Assembly: GCF_025464955.1 (NCBI RefSeq)
Contig: NZ_JAODNM010000072.1
Coordinates: forward strand, 57,900 to 121,899
From: Amycolatopsis sp.
GTDB lineage: Bacteria; Actinomycetota; Actinomycetes; Mycobacteriales; Pseudonocardiaceae
Direction of reading: 5' to 3'
Length of the DNA stretch: 64,000 nt
The notes under the pieces are model-generated. The model was not told where the DNA came from. It ran no database searches and saw only the letters and a program-made list of their open reading frames with translations. A program made the position numbers and the translations under genes. Positions 43,851 through 51,081 of this stretch are shown here, one piece after another; the first letter of the stretch is position 1, and each line of letters opens with the position of its first letter.

Positions 43851-45100
43851 GCCGTCACCGGGTTCCAGTAGTCGCCGGCCATAACGATGTAGACGAGCAT
43901 CTTGATCGACTCTCCGTAGTAGCCGTCGCCGAACGGGTTCTTGCTCAGCTCGGTCCAGATCGCGTCGGTCCACGCCTGGTCACCCGCGGCCATCGCGGCA
44001 GGACCGACCGGGTCGCCGGCCTCCTCGGCCTGGGTGTCGGTGTTGCCGTCACCGTCGGTGGAGCGTCCGGTGCAGTTGAGGTTCATATGCGGCCAGACGT
44101 TCGCCGGGACGCCCTTGGAGAACGTCTTGAGGCAGGTGGATTCTTTGGTCGCGATGCCGAGCGAGGTTGCGGCGGTGGTGCTGCCATACAGCAGTGCGTC
44201 AGTCCCCATGTGCCACGGCACCCGGATGGAGTTGTACCCGACGATGTTGTCCGGCTGGTTCTCCATGTAGTTCGCGGGCGAGGGCTTCGGGCTGGTCGTG
44301 TTGGCGTTGACCACGAAGTCCGGGAGCAGGCCGGCGCTCGCCGAGTAGCTCTTGGTCAATGAGGTGAACAGGGCCTCCTGCTTGGCGATGACCTTGTTCC
44401 AGTCGTGCGCGGTGTCGTACGCCGCAAAGGCGCGGAGGTGGTCGAGCATGTTGTCCGACGGACGGGTGTCGGCGGTGTCTCCGCTGTCGTCCTCACACTT
44501 GAGGTGGCCGTCGGAGGCGACGTCGTGGGCGTAGAACGACGCCAGCCACGCCTTTGCGTCGGCCGTGTAACCACCCCACTGCTTGTCCGCCAAGATCAGG
44601 CCGTACCCGATGTCGAGGTCGCCGTCCGTGGCACTGTCCGGGGTCCCCGAGTAGTACTTGCAGGTCTTGCCATCGAGTTGCCATGCCATCAGCCCCGCAC
44701 TGTCCTTGTGGTCCTTGACCAGCTGCCACAGGCCGTTGAATTCGGTCTGCGCGTTCGCGTCGTAGCCGGCCATCAGCGGCACGATGTTCATGCCGTAGCC
44801 CTGCCCCTCCGACACCGGGCCGTTGTTCTTCGCGTCCCCGTCACCCTTGGTGGAGACGTAGTACTCGTTGGACGCGCAGCCGTGGACGAGGTAGTTGGCC
44901 TTCCACGAGTCGTATTGCTTCTCCACCGCGGAGTCGCGGGTGGCCGCCGGGTCCGACGGCAGCACACCGACCTTGTAGGTCGTGTGCGCGGGGAACGGAT
45001 GGGCCGTGGTCGCGGCCTGGGCAGCGGTGCCCAGCGACAGCGTGAGGAGGGATGCCGCCGTGGCCGTGGCCACGAACTGCAGTCTTCTGCGTGTGCGCAT
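43847..45100 (-). CDS. Secreted GH8 glycosidase, probable chitosanase/endoglucanase
   Basis: The protein has 417 residues from the ATG at 45100 after AGGAG (spacing 5). Signal peptide about residues 1-30 (RRRLQFVATATAASLLTLSL). GH8 features: VSEGQGYGMNI with the general acid E98, the SATDGDLDIGYGLILADKQW block with D159/D161, and RVPWHMGTDALLYG. GH8 includes cellulases, xylanases and chitosanases. Coupling with an exo-glucosaminidase makes chitosanase activity the better guess. It is the first gene of the two-gene unit and has an operator-like palindrome 74 bases upstream. Confidence 0.82.
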   Translation of the reverse strand: MRTRRRLQFVATATAASLLTLSLGTAAQAATTAHPFPAHTTYKVGVLPSDPAATRDSAVEKQYDSWKANYLVHGCASNEYYVSTKGDGDAKNNGPVSEGQGYGMNIVPLMAGYDANAQTEFNGLWQLVKDHKDSAGLMAWQLDGKTCKYYSGTPDSATDGDLDIGYGLILADKQWGGYTADAKAWLASFYAHDVASDGHLKCEDDSGDTADTRPSDNMLDHLRAFAAYDTAHDWNKVIAKQEALFTSLTKSYSASAGLLPDFVVNANTTSPKPSPANYMENQPDNIVGYNSIRVPWHMGTDALLYGSTTAATSLGIATKESTCLKTFSKGVPANVWPHMNLNCTGRSTDGDGNTDTQAEEAGDPVGPAAMAAGDQAWTDAIWTELSKNPFGDGYYGESIKMLVYIVMAGDYWNPVTA

Positions 45101-45173
45101 TCGTGCTCCTGAGGACGGGAGCAGTGAGCTGCGGCGTCGGCTTCAACTGCTCGAGGAGAGGGGGTACCACGTA

Positions 45174-45196
45174 GTTAGGAAAGTTTCCTTCCTAAC
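45174..45196. promoter_or_regulatory. ROK-type (CsnR-like) operator upstream of the GH8-csxA operon
   Basis: A perfect palindrome AGGAAAGTTTCCT (45177-45189, 6-1-6) is embedded in a longer inverted repeat with arms GTTAGGAA (45174-45181) and TTCCTAAC (45189-45196). AGGAAA-type palindromes are the known binding sites of ROK-family repressors of chitosanase and other glycosidase genes in streptomycetes. The regulator gene itself is not in this window. Confidence 0.65.
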
Positions 45197-45376
45197 TGGC
45201 GTTCAGGGTGGCGCCCAGCCAGTCCCGCTGTCAAGGGAAACCCGTGCACCGACTTGGCGCGGCAAGTCGGTCGGTTGACAATTCACCGACAAGCAAGGGC
45301 CATCCGGGTGATGGCGACAGAATGCCATTCAGCCATAACGCCGAAAACGGCATCAATGGTCATTTCGGGCGCGACG

Positions 45377-46081
45377 TCAGGCGGGCAGACCCAGCACTGC
45401 GGGCAGCGCGAGTACGGAATCGATGCAGTTCTCCCCCGGCACTCCGTCGACCGGCGAGGACGAAATCAAATAGGACCGCATTCCCAGCGCTCGCGGAGCT
45501 AGATAGTCCGCCGTGATCGTGTCGCCGACGAACACAACGTCGTCCACAGTCGCACCTGCCTTGCGGAGCGCTTCCTCGTAGATCGCTGGGTGCGGTTTGC
45601 GATAGCCGACGTCCACGGAAGTGACGAGGTTCGAGACCGACGCGGTCGCACCGATCCGCTCGAGCTGGCGGCGCACCATGGCAGCACTGTGGGTATTCGA
45701 CACGACCGTCAGCACGCAGTGCCCGCTCAGCGTTTCCAGCGCAGCTGCCATCCCGGGGATGACGACGACGCCCTGCTCCCAGTCGGCCAGGTACGCCCCG
45801 GCGCACGCGTCGACCGCGTCGACGTCCGGCGGGTAACCGAAAACCTCCGTCAAGACGCGGGTGGCGACGACGTCCATCGAATACTCGAGCATGGATTGCG
45901 CTGTCGCGGAGTCGAGTTCATTGAACGCAGTCGTCCAGAGTGCCGAAGCAGCGGATTCGGGACCGCCGTAGCCGAGGCCTTCCATCGCACGCTGCGTGCG
46001 GCTGAAGCGTGACGGCGCTCGCGACGGCGAGTAGCCGACAAGCGTGCCGAAGAAGTCGAGGAAGACATGGCGGACGGTCAT
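45377..46081 (-). CDS. HAD-superfamily hydrolase with DFFGT motif
   Basis: The protein has 234 residues from the ATG at 46081, 4 bases after the TetR stop. Motif I reads VFLDFFGTLVG: the nucleophile Asp is present, but the second Asp of the phosphatase DxD is Phe. Motif II is VVSNTHS, motif III contains the GYRKPHP Lys, and motif IV is VFVGDTITADYLAPRALGM. Subclass I cap. Replacement of the second Asp occurs in haloacid-dehalogenase-like members, so a dehalogenase or atypical hydrolase is as likely as a phosphatase. Probably co-transcribed with the TetR gene. Confidence 0.8.
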   Translation of the reverse strand: MTVRHVFLDFFGTLVGYSPSRAPSRFSRTQRAMEGLGYGGPESAASALWTTAFNELDSATAQSMLEYSMDVVATRVLTEVFGYPPDVDAVDACAGAYLADWEQGVVVIPGMAAALETLSGHCVLTVVSNTHSAAMVRRQLERIGATASVSNLVTSVDVGYRKPHPAIYEEALRKAGATVDDVVFVGDTITADYLAPRALGMRSYLISSSPVDGVPGENCIDSVLALPAVLGLPA

Positions 46082-46085
46082 CCCG

Positions 46086-46688
46086 TCACCGTGCCACAGC
46101 GGCGGCAGCGAGGATGCGGCTGGTTTCGGCCGCGCCGGCCGCGATGTCGTCAACGTCGGGAGCGCGTCGGTTCAGGAACCCGCTGAGGTGGAGGACCGCG
46201 TAACCGTGGGCCGCGGCAACGTGCTTCTCCAGCAAGGACAGCGCGGCTTCGGCGTCGCCGGCGAGGTCCAGGGCGATGGGCAGCAAGACGTCCATCACCG
46301 CACGACCCGCGGCGCCCAGGCCCGGATCGTCGAGATGTCGCAGCTGGTCGTCGAAGATGAGATCGAACCCCGCGTGATGGCGGGCGACGAACCGCACGTA
46401 GACGGCGGCGGTGACGGCGAGCGCCTCACCCGGGTCCCCGGTCGGTTCTTCCGCGAGCGCGTCGCGCAACTCGACGGCGAGAAGTTCGGCCGCGCGGGTG
46501 GCGGTCGCCATCAGCAACGCCTCACGGGTGGGGAAATGACGGTAGGGCGCCGCCGGGCTGACCCCGGTGCGCCGGGCGGCCTCGGCGACCGACAGCGCGC
46601 CGATCCCGCGTTCGGCGATCAGCGCGAGGGCGGCCTCGACGAGCGCCGAACGCAGGCCGCCGTGGTGGTAGCTGTCGCGCTGAGCCAC
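46086..46688 (-). CDS. TetR-family regulator of the adjacent SDR
   Basis: The protein has 200 residues from a GTG at 46688 (MAQRDSYHHGGLR) with AGAGGGG upstream. A longer frame to 46733 would run into the operators and is rejected. HTH at about residues 25-60 (LIAERGIGALSVAEAARRTG, then SPAAPYRHFPTREAL). The C-terminal domain resembles the WHG/TetR_C_13 type. It diverges from an SDR gene across two tandem perfect palindromes. It is inferred to repress the SDR and itself, and through coupling the HAD gene. Confidence 0.87.
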   Translation of the reverse strand: MAQRDSYHHGGLRSALVEAALALIAERGIGALSVAEAARRTGVSPAAPYRHFPTREALLMATATRAAELLAVELRDALAEEPTGDPGEALAVTAAVYVRFVARHHAGFDLIFDDQLRHLDDPGLGAAGRAVMDVLLPIALDLAGDAEAALSLLEKHVAAAHGYAVLHLSGFLNRRAPDVDDIAAGAAETSRILAAAAVAR

Positions 46689-46723
46689 GGAACCCCTCTC
46701 CGGAACGGTCTGGTCCCGGCCAG

Positions 46724-46768
46724 TGTAAGACACCTCTTACACTCGTGTAATGTAAGAGGTATCTTACA
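46724..46768. promoter_or_regulatory. Two tandem perfect TetR operators
   Basis: Two 18-bp sites, each TGTAAGA-N4-TCTTACA, at 46724-46741 (N4 = CACC) and 46751-46768 (N4 = GGTA), separated by 9 bases. Both half-sites are identical, and the sites lie exactly in the gap between the divergent TetR and SDR genes. This is one of the clearest operators in the window. Confidence 0.85.
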
Positions 46769-46789
46769 TCCGGACCGGAGGAAGAACCG

Positions 46790-47527
46790 ATGTCTGAAAT
46801 CACCGGCAAGGTCGTCGCGATCACGGGCGCGAGTAGCGGAATCGGCGAGGCGACCGCGCTTCTGCTCGCCGAGCGCGGCGCGAAGGTCGTATTGGGCGCG
46901 CGGCGCTCGGATCAGTTGGAAGCCTTAACGGCACGGATCGCGGACGCGGGCGGCGAAGCATCCTTTGTACGCACCGACGTCACCCGACGCGAAGACGTCG
47001 CCAAGCTTGTCGGCGTCGCCGGCGAGCGCTACGGACGACTCGACGTCCTCGTCAACAACGCCGGCGTGATGCCGATTTCCCCGCTCGACGACCTGCGCGT
47101 CGAAGACTGGGAAGACATGATCGACGTCAACATCAAAGGCGTGCTGTACGGGATCGCGGCCGCGCTTCCGGTCTTCCGTGAGCAGGGTTTCGGGCACTTC
47201 GTCAACACGGCTTCGACCGCGGGACACCGTATCGTGCCGAACCAGTCGGTCTATGCCGCCACGAAGTTCGCCGTGCGCACCATTTCCGAGGGCCTGCGCC
47301 AGGAAGCCGGCGACAAACTGCGCGTGACGATCATTTCGCCGGGGTACACCCGGACGGGTTTCGAGGACGGGGTAACAAATCCGGCGATGAAAGCCCAGCT
47401 CGCGAAGGCCCGCGACACGTTCGCGATGCCGGCGTCCGCGGTCGCCCGGACCATCGCGTTCGCGATCGAGCAGCCCGCCGACATCGACGTCAGCGAGATC
47501 ATCATCCGCCCCACCGCCCAGGCCTGA
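46790..47527 (+). CDS. SDR-family oxidoreductase
   Basis: This 245-residue classical short-chain dehydrogenase has the NAD(P) motif AITGASSGIGEATALLLAERG at its N-terminus (in pieces), VNNAGVMPISPL, and catalytic Ser in NTASTAGHRI. Tyr/Lys are in YAATKFAVRTISEGLRQEAG. The C-terminus lacks the usual substrate-specific signature. GAGGAAGA precedes the ATG. It is controlled by the divergent TetR through two operators, pointing to induction by a small molecule, perhaps its own substrate such as an aldehyde or ketone. Confidence 0.87.
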   Translation: MSEITGKVVAITGASSGIGEATALLLAERGAKVVLGARRSDQLEALTARIADAGGEASFVRTDVTRREDVAKLVGVAGERYGRLDVLVNNAGVMPISPLDDLRVEDWEDMIDVNIKGVLYGIAAALPVFREQGFGHFVNTASTAGHRIVPNQSVYAATKFAVRTISEGLRQEAGDKLRVTIISPGYTRTGFEDGVTNPAMKAQLAKARDTFAMPASAVARTIAFAIEQPADIDVSEIIIRPTAQA

Positions 47528-47535
47528 CACGCCCC

Positions 47536-47602
47536 TCGCAACTCGACCGCGAGTTGCGATGGTTGCGGACGCTAAGCACCGCAACTCGACGGCGAGTTGC
47601 GA
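47536..47602. repeat. Two copies of the CGCAACTCG palindromic repeat
   Basis: Copy 1: TCGCAACTCG (47536-47545) with CGAGTTGCGA (47550-47559). Copy 2: CGCAACTCG (47580-47588) with CGAGTTGCG (47593-47601), both with 4-base loops. They lie between the convergent SDR and TetR genes and can act as bidirectional terminators. A third copy lies at 55191-55216. Confidence 0.75.
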
Positions 47603-47611
47603 TGGCTGGTA

Positions 47612-48190
47612 TCAGGTCTGGGGGCCTGGGGCGCCGGTGCGGAGGCCGTCCATGACGAGGTCGAGCAAGCGGCCGGCGCGGGCCTCCCAGTCGTCGGTCG
47701 CGTCGATACGCCACAGGAAGCCCACGACGAGCAGGACGTCGTCGGGGTCGAAGCCCGGCCTGATGGCCCCGGCTTCCTCACAAGCGCGCAGCAGCAGGGT
47801 GATCGCGCCGGTGACCGGCCCGTAGGTCTCACCGGCGAGACCGTCGCTGGTGGCGGCGTGCAGCACGTCCGCCAGGCCGTGCTTGATCCGCCCGTAGTGC
47901 GCGAGCTGGCCGAACCACAGCCGCAGCGCGTCGAGCGGCGGATGTTCCTTGATCAGCACGGGCGCGGAGTCCGCGAGCCGCTGGACGTCGTGGCGATACA
48001 CCGCCAGCACGAGCGCCTCACGGTTCGGGAAGTGCCGGTACAGAGTCCCCGGGCCGACGCCGGCCTTCTTCGCGATCGAGTTCAGCGAAGCGTCACTCGA
48101 AGCGGCGAGCGCGTCGTGCGCGACCTCGAGAATGCGGTCGCGGTTCTGTTGCGCGTCCGCTCGCAGGGCTTCGTGCTGCCGCTGGGTCAT
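47612..48190 (-). CDS. TetR-family regulator of the adjacent aldo/keto reductase
   Basis: The protein has 192 residues from the ATG at 48190 after GGAGGAACC. The longer frame to 48322 crosses the operators and is rejected. HTH: HDALAASSDASLNSIAKKAG then VGPGTLYRHFPNREALVLAV at about residues 25-70. The C-terminal ligand domain has the SBP-like transcription factor pattern (LRLWFGQLAHYGRIKHGLAD). It is divergent from an aldo/keto reductase with paired palindromes in between. Inferred autorepressor and repressor of that gene. Confidence 0.87.
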   Translation of the reverse strand: MTQRQHEALRADAQQNRDRILEVAHDALAASSDASLNSIAKKAGVGPGTLYRHFPNREALVLAVYRHDVQRLADSAPVLIKEHPPLDALRLWFGQLAHYGRIKHGLADVLHAATSDGLAGETYGPVTGAITLLLRACEEAGAIRPGFDPDDVLLVVGFLWRIDATDDWEARAGRLLDLVMDGLRTGAPGPQT

Positions 48191-48213
48191 GGTTCCTCCG
48201 CCGTGTTGCCAAC

Positions 48214-48258
48214 CGGAGAACTCTCCGATACTGTCGAAGTCAAGCGGAGAGTTCTCCG
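48214..48258. promoter_or_regulatory. Paired TetR operators between regulator and aldo/keto reductase
   Basis: CGGAGAACTCTCCG (48214-48227) and CGGAGAGTTCTCCG (48245-48258) are 14-bp near-palindromes and exact reverse complements of each other, 17 bases apart. They fill the divergent promoter region and fit two TetR dimers, the type known to regulate reductase genes. Confidence 0.8.
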
Positions 48259-48323
48259 CTCCAGTAAACCACAGCGCGGGCCAGGCCAGCCCGCCAACCG
48301 GTACACCTGACCAGGAGAGCATG

Positions 48324-49361
48324 ATGCGCTACCTCAAACTCGGCAACACCGGCCTCGACGTCTCGCCCATCGCGTTGGGCTGCATGACCTACGGCGCGCC
48401 GGACCGCGGTCACCCCGCCTGGTCGCTCGACGAGGAGAACAGCCGCCCGCTGATCAAGCAGGCAGTCGAAGCGGGCATCAACTTCTTCGACACGGCCAAC
48501 ATGTACTCCCAGGGTTCCAGCGAGGAGATCACCGGCCGCGCGCTGAAGGACTTCGCCGACCGCGACGACATCGTCATCGCCACGAAGCTCCGCCACGCGA
48601 TGCGCCCAGGCCCCAACGGTTCCGGCCTGTCGCGCAAGGCGATCTTCACCGAGATCGACCACAGCCTGCGCCGGCTCGGCACGGACTACGTCGACCTGTA
48701 CCAGATCCACCGGATGGACACCGTGACCCCGATCGAGGAGACCCTGGAGGCCTTGCACGACATCGTGAAGGCCGGCAAGGTCCGCTACCTCGGCGCGTCG
48801 TCCATGCACGCGTGGGAGTTCAGCAAGGCGCTGCACCTGCAGCGGCAGCACGGCTGGGCCCGGTTCGTCTCGATGCAGGATCACTACAACCTGCTCGCCC
48901 GTGAAGAGGAACGGGAAATGCTGCCGCTGTGCGCGGACGAAGGCGTCGGCACGATCCCGTGGAGCCCGCTGGCCCGCGGCCGCCTCGCCCGTGAGCCCGA
49001 AGCGCCGACGAACCGGGCAGGCAACGACCCGTTCGCCGACCTGCTCTACCCCCAGGAAACGAGCGACCGCGCCATCATCGAAGCGGTGGCGTCGATCGCC
49101 AAGGCCCGCGGCGTCAGCCGGGCGCAGGTCGCGCTGGCGTGGCTACGGCACAACCCCGTCGTCGTCGCCCCGCTCGTCGGCGCGAGCAAACCGTCCCATT
49201 TGGACGACGCGGTGGCCTCGCTCGACCTCGACCTGACCGACGACGAGGTCGCCGCCCTCGAGACCCCGTACACCCCGCGCCACGATCTCCAGGGCGTCTC
49301 CGATTCCGCCGAGATGGCCCGCCTTTCGGCCCGGCTCAACATCGAACCTCCGACATCCTGA
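48324..49361 (+). CDS. Aldo/keto reductase
   Basis: The protein has 345 residues from the second of two tandem ATGs (48321, 48324); AGGAG at 48313-48317 spaces better to the latter. The AKR (beta/alpha)8 barrel is recognisable: RYLKLGNTGLDVSPIALGC, FFDTANMYSQGSSEEITGRAL with the catalytic Asp and Tyr, VIATKLRH with the Lys, DYVDLYQIHRMD with the His, and the C-terminal NADPH segment APLVGASKPSHLDDAVASL. Likely NADPH-dependent reduction of an aldehyde or ketone. Regulated by the divergent TetR. Confidence 0.9.
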   Translation: MRYLKLGNTGLDVSPIALGCMTYGAPDRGHPAWSLDEENSRPLIKQAVEAGINFFDTANMYSQGSSEEITGRALKDFADRDDIVIATKLRHAMRPGPNGSGLSRKAIFTEIDHSLRRLGTDYVDLYQIHRMDTVTPIEETLEALHDIVKAGKVRYLGASSMHAWEFSKALHLQRQHGWARFVSMQDHYNLLAREEEREMLPLCADEGVGTIPWSPLARGRLAREPEAPTNRAGNDPFADLLYPQETSDRAIIEAVASIAKARGVSRAQVALAWLRHNPVVVAPLVGASKPSHLDDAVASLDLDLTDDEVAALETPYTPRHDLQGVSDSAEMARLSARLNIEPPTS

Positions 49362-49378
49362 CCGGCCGCACCGGGACG

Positions 49379-49711
49379 TCAGCCGGTGACGGACGTCCCG
49401 GTGCGGGCGGCCCGCGCGGTGCCCCAGTCGTAGAGCGCCTGCAGCACCGGGGCCAGGCTCCGGCCTTCCTCGGTAAGCCGGTATTCGACGTGCGGGGGCA
49501 CGGTTTCGTGGTCCTCGCGGTCGACGAGCCCGGCAGCTTCGAGCTCACGCAGACGCTGGGTCAACATCTTTTCGCTGACCCCCGGCATCCGGCGGCGCAA
49601 CTCGCCGTAGCGGTGCACTCCGTCCTTGAGGTGGGCGAGGATCACCGGCCGCCATTTGCCGCCGATGATGTCGACGGCGAGTTCCACCGGGCAGTGGTAT
49701 CGCTGGGGCAT
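49379..49711 (-). CDS. HxlR-family winged-helix regulator
   Basis: This 110-residue protein starts at the ATG at 49711 (MPQRYHCPVELAVDIIGGKW). HxlR hallmarks: a Cys near position 7, the GGKWRPVILAHL segment, RYGELRRRMPGVSEKMLTQRL as recognition helix (in pieces), and EYRLTEEGRSLAPVLQALYDWG. Such proteins often sense aldehydes, quinones or disulfide stress through the N-terminal Cys. It diverges from the ABM-globin fusion gene with only 73 bases between and probably regulates it. Confidence 0.88.
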   Translation of the reverse strand: MPQRYHCPVELAVDIIGGKWRPVILAHLKDGVHRYGELRRRMPGVSEKMLTQRLRELEAAGLVDREDHETVPPHVEYRLTEEGRSLAPVLQALYDWGTARAARTGTSVTG

Positions 49712-49784
49712 CGCGGTCTCCTCCCGCCCACGTACCGAATGGTGCGTACTTGATCCGTCCAGCCCAGGGCGCTGAACTGTACCC

Positions 49785-50549
49785 ATGGTCATCGAGTACA
49801 TCAGGTATCGCCTGCCATCGGAACGGCTGGACGAGTTCGAACCGGCGTACCAGCGCGCCGCCGCCGCACTCCGCGCCGCGCCCCAATGCGTGGACTACGA
49901 ACTGGGCCGCTGCGTTGAAGAACCCGAGCGGTTCATCCTGCGCATCACCTGGACCTCGGTCGACGAGCATCTGCACGGGTTTCGCGGCGGCCCGGTGTTC
50001 GGCGAGTTCTTCGCCGCGATCAAACCGTACGTCGAGGACATCGAGGAGATGCAGCACTACGCCGTCACCGCGGTGGCAGGGTCCGGAGGCAGTGCGCCGC
50101 CGACCTTGTACGAGTGGGCGGGTGGCACGGAAGCGTTCTTGGGGCTCTGCGACGCGTTCTACCGGCTGGTCCGCGCCGACGACCTGCTCGCGCCGATGTT
50201 CGAACACATGGATCCCGACCACGCCAAGTTTGTCGGCCTGTGGCTCGCCGAGGTCTTCGGCGGTCCCGCGGTCTACACCGACGAGCACGGCGGATACCAC
50301 CACATGGTCGGACAACACCGGGGGAAGGCGATCACCGAACCGCAACGGAGGCGGTGGGTCGAGCTGATGATGGACGCCGCCGACGAGGTCGGGCTCCCGG
50401 GGGACCCTGAGTTCCGGGCGGCCTTCGCGAGCTACCTCGAATGGGGCACGCGCCTCGCGGTGCACAACTCCCAGCCCGGCGCGGACCCCGTCCAGCAGGC
50501 CCCGGTGCCGCGGTGGGGCTGGGGTGTCGCTCCGCCGTACCAAGGCTGA
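49785..50549 (+). CDS. ABM monooxygenase domain fused to group II truncated haemoglobin
   Basis: The 254-residue fusion protein comprises two domains. Residues 1-95 are an antibiotic-biosynthesis-monooxygenase (ABM) ferredoxin-like fold (MVIEYIRYRLPSERLDEFEP; RFILRITWTSVDEH). Residues 108-240 are a 2/2 globin. By spacing against mycobacterial trHbO, Y126 is TyrB10, F139 is CD1, H178 is the haem-ligating HisF8 and W191 is TrpG8, so the haem pocket is complete. Similar chimeras are known in streptomycetes. It may couple O2/NO or peroxide chemistry at haem to oxidation of a quinol-like substrate. The divergent HxlR gene is a likely regulator. Confidence 0.88.
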   Translation: MVIEYIRYRLPSERLDEFEPAYQRAAAALRAAPQCVDYELGRCVEEPERFILRITWTSVDEHLHGFRGGPVFGEFFAAIKPYVEDIEEMQHYAVTAVAGSGGSAPPTLYEWAGGTEAFLGLCDAFYRLVRADDLLAPMFEHMDPDHAKFVGLWLAEVFGGPAVYTDEHGGYHHMVGQHRGKAITEPQRRRWVELMMDAADEVGLPGDPEFRAAFASYLEWGTRLAVHNSQPGADPVQQAPVPRWGWGVAPPYQG

Positions 50550-50565
50550 CGCGCCTGGCCGGTCT

Positions 50566-51057
50566 TCACGGCACGACGACGACCGGCCAGGTCGCGGCGC
50601 GGACCAGCTTGTTCGCGACCGAGCCCACCAGGCGATGCCCGGCCTGCTCCGACGCGCCGACGACGACCATGTCGGCATGCGCTTCCGTGGCGGCGTCCCG
50701 CAGCTCGGCAAACGCTTCACCGCGGCGGACGACGAAGCTGATCGGCACGCCGACCTGGGCGGCGCGGGCCAGCAGGTCGACGCGGAGCTGCTCGATCACT
50801 TCCTCGAAGGTCTGCTGCTGCAGGTCCGCGACGCCGGCGACGGACATTGCGGCCCACGCCGACGGCACCACCACGTGGACCAACACCAACCGCGACCGCT
50901 GCCGGCGGGCGAGCCCCGCCGCGTAGGCAGCGGCGCGCAGCGCTGTCTGCGAGAGGTCGACGCCGGCCATGATCACCCTCGGCCCGTCGGTCCCCCGCTC
51001 GTACGGGCCGGGTTCCCACTCGGGGCCGTAATGCTCCACCAGATGCACAGGGCTCAT
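50566..51057 (-). CDS. Universal stress protein (UspA family)
   Basis: The protein has 163 residues from the ATG at 51057 (a GTG at 51060 directly precedes it). Single Usp domain: VIMAGVDLSQTALRAAAYAA at the N-terminal strand/helix, LVLVHVVVPS, and the C-terminal ATP-binding signature MVVVGASEQAGHRLVGSVAN, a G-2x-G-9x-G-type glycine pattern, then PVVVVP. A 25-residue N-terminal extension precedes the domain. Family members bind ATP and help survival under stress. Lies between the globin fusion and the ars island, convergent with the former. Confidence 0.85.
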   Translation of the reverse strand: MSPVHLVEHYGPEWEPGPYERGTDGPRVIMAGVDLSQTALRAAAYAAGLARRQRSRLVLVHVVVPSAWAAMSVAGVADLQQQTFEEVIEQLRVDLLARAAQVGVPISFVVRRGEAFAELRDAATEAHADMVVVGASEQAGHRLVGSVANKLVRAATWPVVVVP

Positions 51058-51081
51058 CACGCCATTATGGACGGCACGACG

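Noticed and set aside
46689..46733. Longer start for the TetR at 46086-46688
   Set aside because: The extension would place coding sequence over the operator O1, and the GTG at 46688 has its own AGAGGGG site.
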